Shown one piece after another: positions 5,527-6,871 of a stretch of DNA of 6,871 nucleotides. The position numbers were made by a program, and so were the translations under genes. Position 1 is the stretch's first letter. Every line of letters begins with the position of its first letter. Source of the stretch: Nitrospira sp. (GTDB taxonomy: Bacteria > Nitrospirota > Nitrospiria > Nitrospirales > Nitrospiraceae); contig JAAUPT010000091.1 of NCBI GenBank assembly GCA_012032965.1, positions 1 to 6,871 of the forward strand, given 5' to 3'. Below the pieces are notes generated by a model that ran no database searches, was not told where the DNA came from, and saw nothing but the letters and a program-made list of their open reading frames with translations.

Positions 5527-6871
5527 TTACGAAAGCAGTTGCGTGACGTTCAGATCGAACGCCACGACCGGATGGCGATTTGCCAACGTTCGAGAACTTC
5601 CGGATGGAGTTCGCCGATGACGCCGACTGGTTGGCCCGCTACGAGAATCCGCCCCGCGCGACCTTCCAGAAAAGACGGATGCTGAACCGTCTCGAGGCTG
5701 TAGTCCTTCCCAAGGTAGTAAAACAGCACGTCCAAGCACGAATGAATTTCTGAGAAATGCGCCGATGCATGGGCAATGACAGCTCCTAAGACTGTCTCTG
5801 TCCGAGAACCCAACTCATGACCGGCGTCGGGTATTGCCACATCACCGGCCTCAAAGAGGCGGTGCGGGTAAAAGGCTCGGCTCGAAGCCGCCTCAACACG
5901 CAGGAGAGAAGGCAGGATCCACTGCCGGAGACAGGAGAAACTCAATGACATGACGTTATCGACCTCGACCATGCGTCCCCATTCCGTCCCTTCGAGGCGC
6001 ATCCGACTGGAATAACTATCAGGCGAGCCGAGAATGTTTGAAATGATTTCCTGAAACCCAAGACCCACCATTAATTCTCGTGCCCGGTCCGATGTGTGTT
6101 CGATATTGGATAACCCACCCACGGTAAACTGTGCCGGCATGACCGGCGTGAATTCGGCGTATCCCAGACTCATTGCCACATCCTCAACCACATCCATCGT
6201 ATGCATCAGATCGTGCCGATAGGGAGGCAACTTTGCCTTGACGGAACCCTTTCCAGCCGAGACATCGTACCCATACGTTTCAAGAGCGCCTGTCACAACC
6301 TTTGCGCCCAGTTCCTGACCAAGCGCCTGTTCAATCGCTTGGATTCGAATCGTTTTGGACTTTCCAAGATCCAAGGGAGTGGTCACTCGTTTCCCCAATG
6401 GGGTACTCCGCGGATACTGGACTTCGATTGGCTCGATGGCTGCCCCACGGTCGGCGAGATTGGTCGCGAAAATATTCAGGGTTAAGACGACCATTGAGAG
6501 GTCTGTGCCGGTCACTTCAACGAAGAGCTGATCGTCACCCACCCGCACTTCGCCGATTTCCCTGCTGTTGATGATCGGAGGAAGCGACAGCGGTTGATTG
6601 GCGGCATCACGGAGTATCGGCAACAGCCCCGTTCCTGCAAGAATAGCCCCATACTCCAATCCCTTTGGATGCACCATGAGAATCTCCGACAGCGTCATTA
6701 CCGTTTCCATGCCCAACGGGGTAAACCGTGCCTCGTCCGGCTTCACCAGCTCGTAGGTCACGGGAAACTTTATCTTGGGCAGCTGATAAATTCCGATTGA
6801 AACGGTCTTGCGCTTGTGACCGAAGATCTCCGCCAATTTTTCCTGTGTTTGAATCAGCTGCGCCAATCCTT
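5527..6871 (-). CDS. pheT: Phenylalanyl-tRNA synthetase beta subunit, archaeal/eukaryotic type; N-terminus beyond window, frameshift near 5571
   Basis: With PheS this subunit forms the alpha2-beta2 enzyme that charges tRNA-Phe. The frame is open to the right edge; compared with archaeal PheT (about 550 residues) roughly 100 N-terminal residues are missing. Counting from TTG at 6866: QLIQTQEKL at 3-11, B3/B4 region with MTLSEILMVHPKG (57-69), PPIINS (96-101) and VEVTGTD (116-122), the B5 domain at about 165-235 with PPYRHDLMHTMDVVEDVA, then the catalytic-like core with RELMVGLGFQE and HRLFEAGDV, and HPSFLEGRAG and GVIGELHPEVLERW near the end. These motifs, and the absence of a C-terminal FDX-ACB domain, mark the archaeal type rather than the usual 800-residue bacterial form. 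As printed the frame ends at 5550 with an atypical tail (IRSWRSI). Adding one base between 5572 and 5571 gives PVVAFDLNVTQLLS, the expected ending, stopping at 5527. Its neighbour pheS would be expected upstream, off the window. Confidence 0.92.

Overview
The window is a bacterial chromosomal segment dominated by translation genes. The HU protein, the Fis/NtrC-type tail, the tRNA-Val and the thrS-infC-rpmI-rplT order would fit a Nitrospirota (Nitrospira-like) genome. This is an impression from protein style, not a proven assignment. GC looks moderate, in the low to mid fifties by eye.

Layout on the + strand. The window opens in the C-terminal, Fis-type DNA-binding end of a regulator (to 296). 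A complete HU-family histone-like gene follows (369-641), then a short spacer with an imperfect inverted repeat and a probable tRNA promoter, then tRNA-Val(GAC) (774-848). A hairpin-rich leader with a likely terminator precedes thrS (940-2869). The translation operon then runs thrS, infC (with a probable AUC start), rpmI and rplT, and closes at a strong hairpin terminator at 4073-4109.

Layout on the - strand. From the right edge, a phenylalanyl-tRNA synthetase beta subunit of the archaeal/eukaryotic type (lacking its N-terminus) runs leftwards and ends at 5527 once one frameshift is corrected. Downstream of it lies a broken gene for a small putative lipoprotein (4537-5061), recoverable only by joining reading frames. 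The stretches 4110-4514 and 5074-5497 hold no gene I can support.

The main oddity is that at least three normally essential genes (thrS, rpmI, pheT) each carry a single-base frameshift at a place where one base change in length restores a conserved family motif. The putative lipoprotein gene has a frameshift, an in-frame stop and probably another frameshift. Unpolished sequence or assembly errors are the simplest explanation. I see no convincing new biological system here. The most interesting real biology is the AUC start of infC, the archaeal-type PheT encoded away from rplT, and a possible folding switch in the thrS leader.
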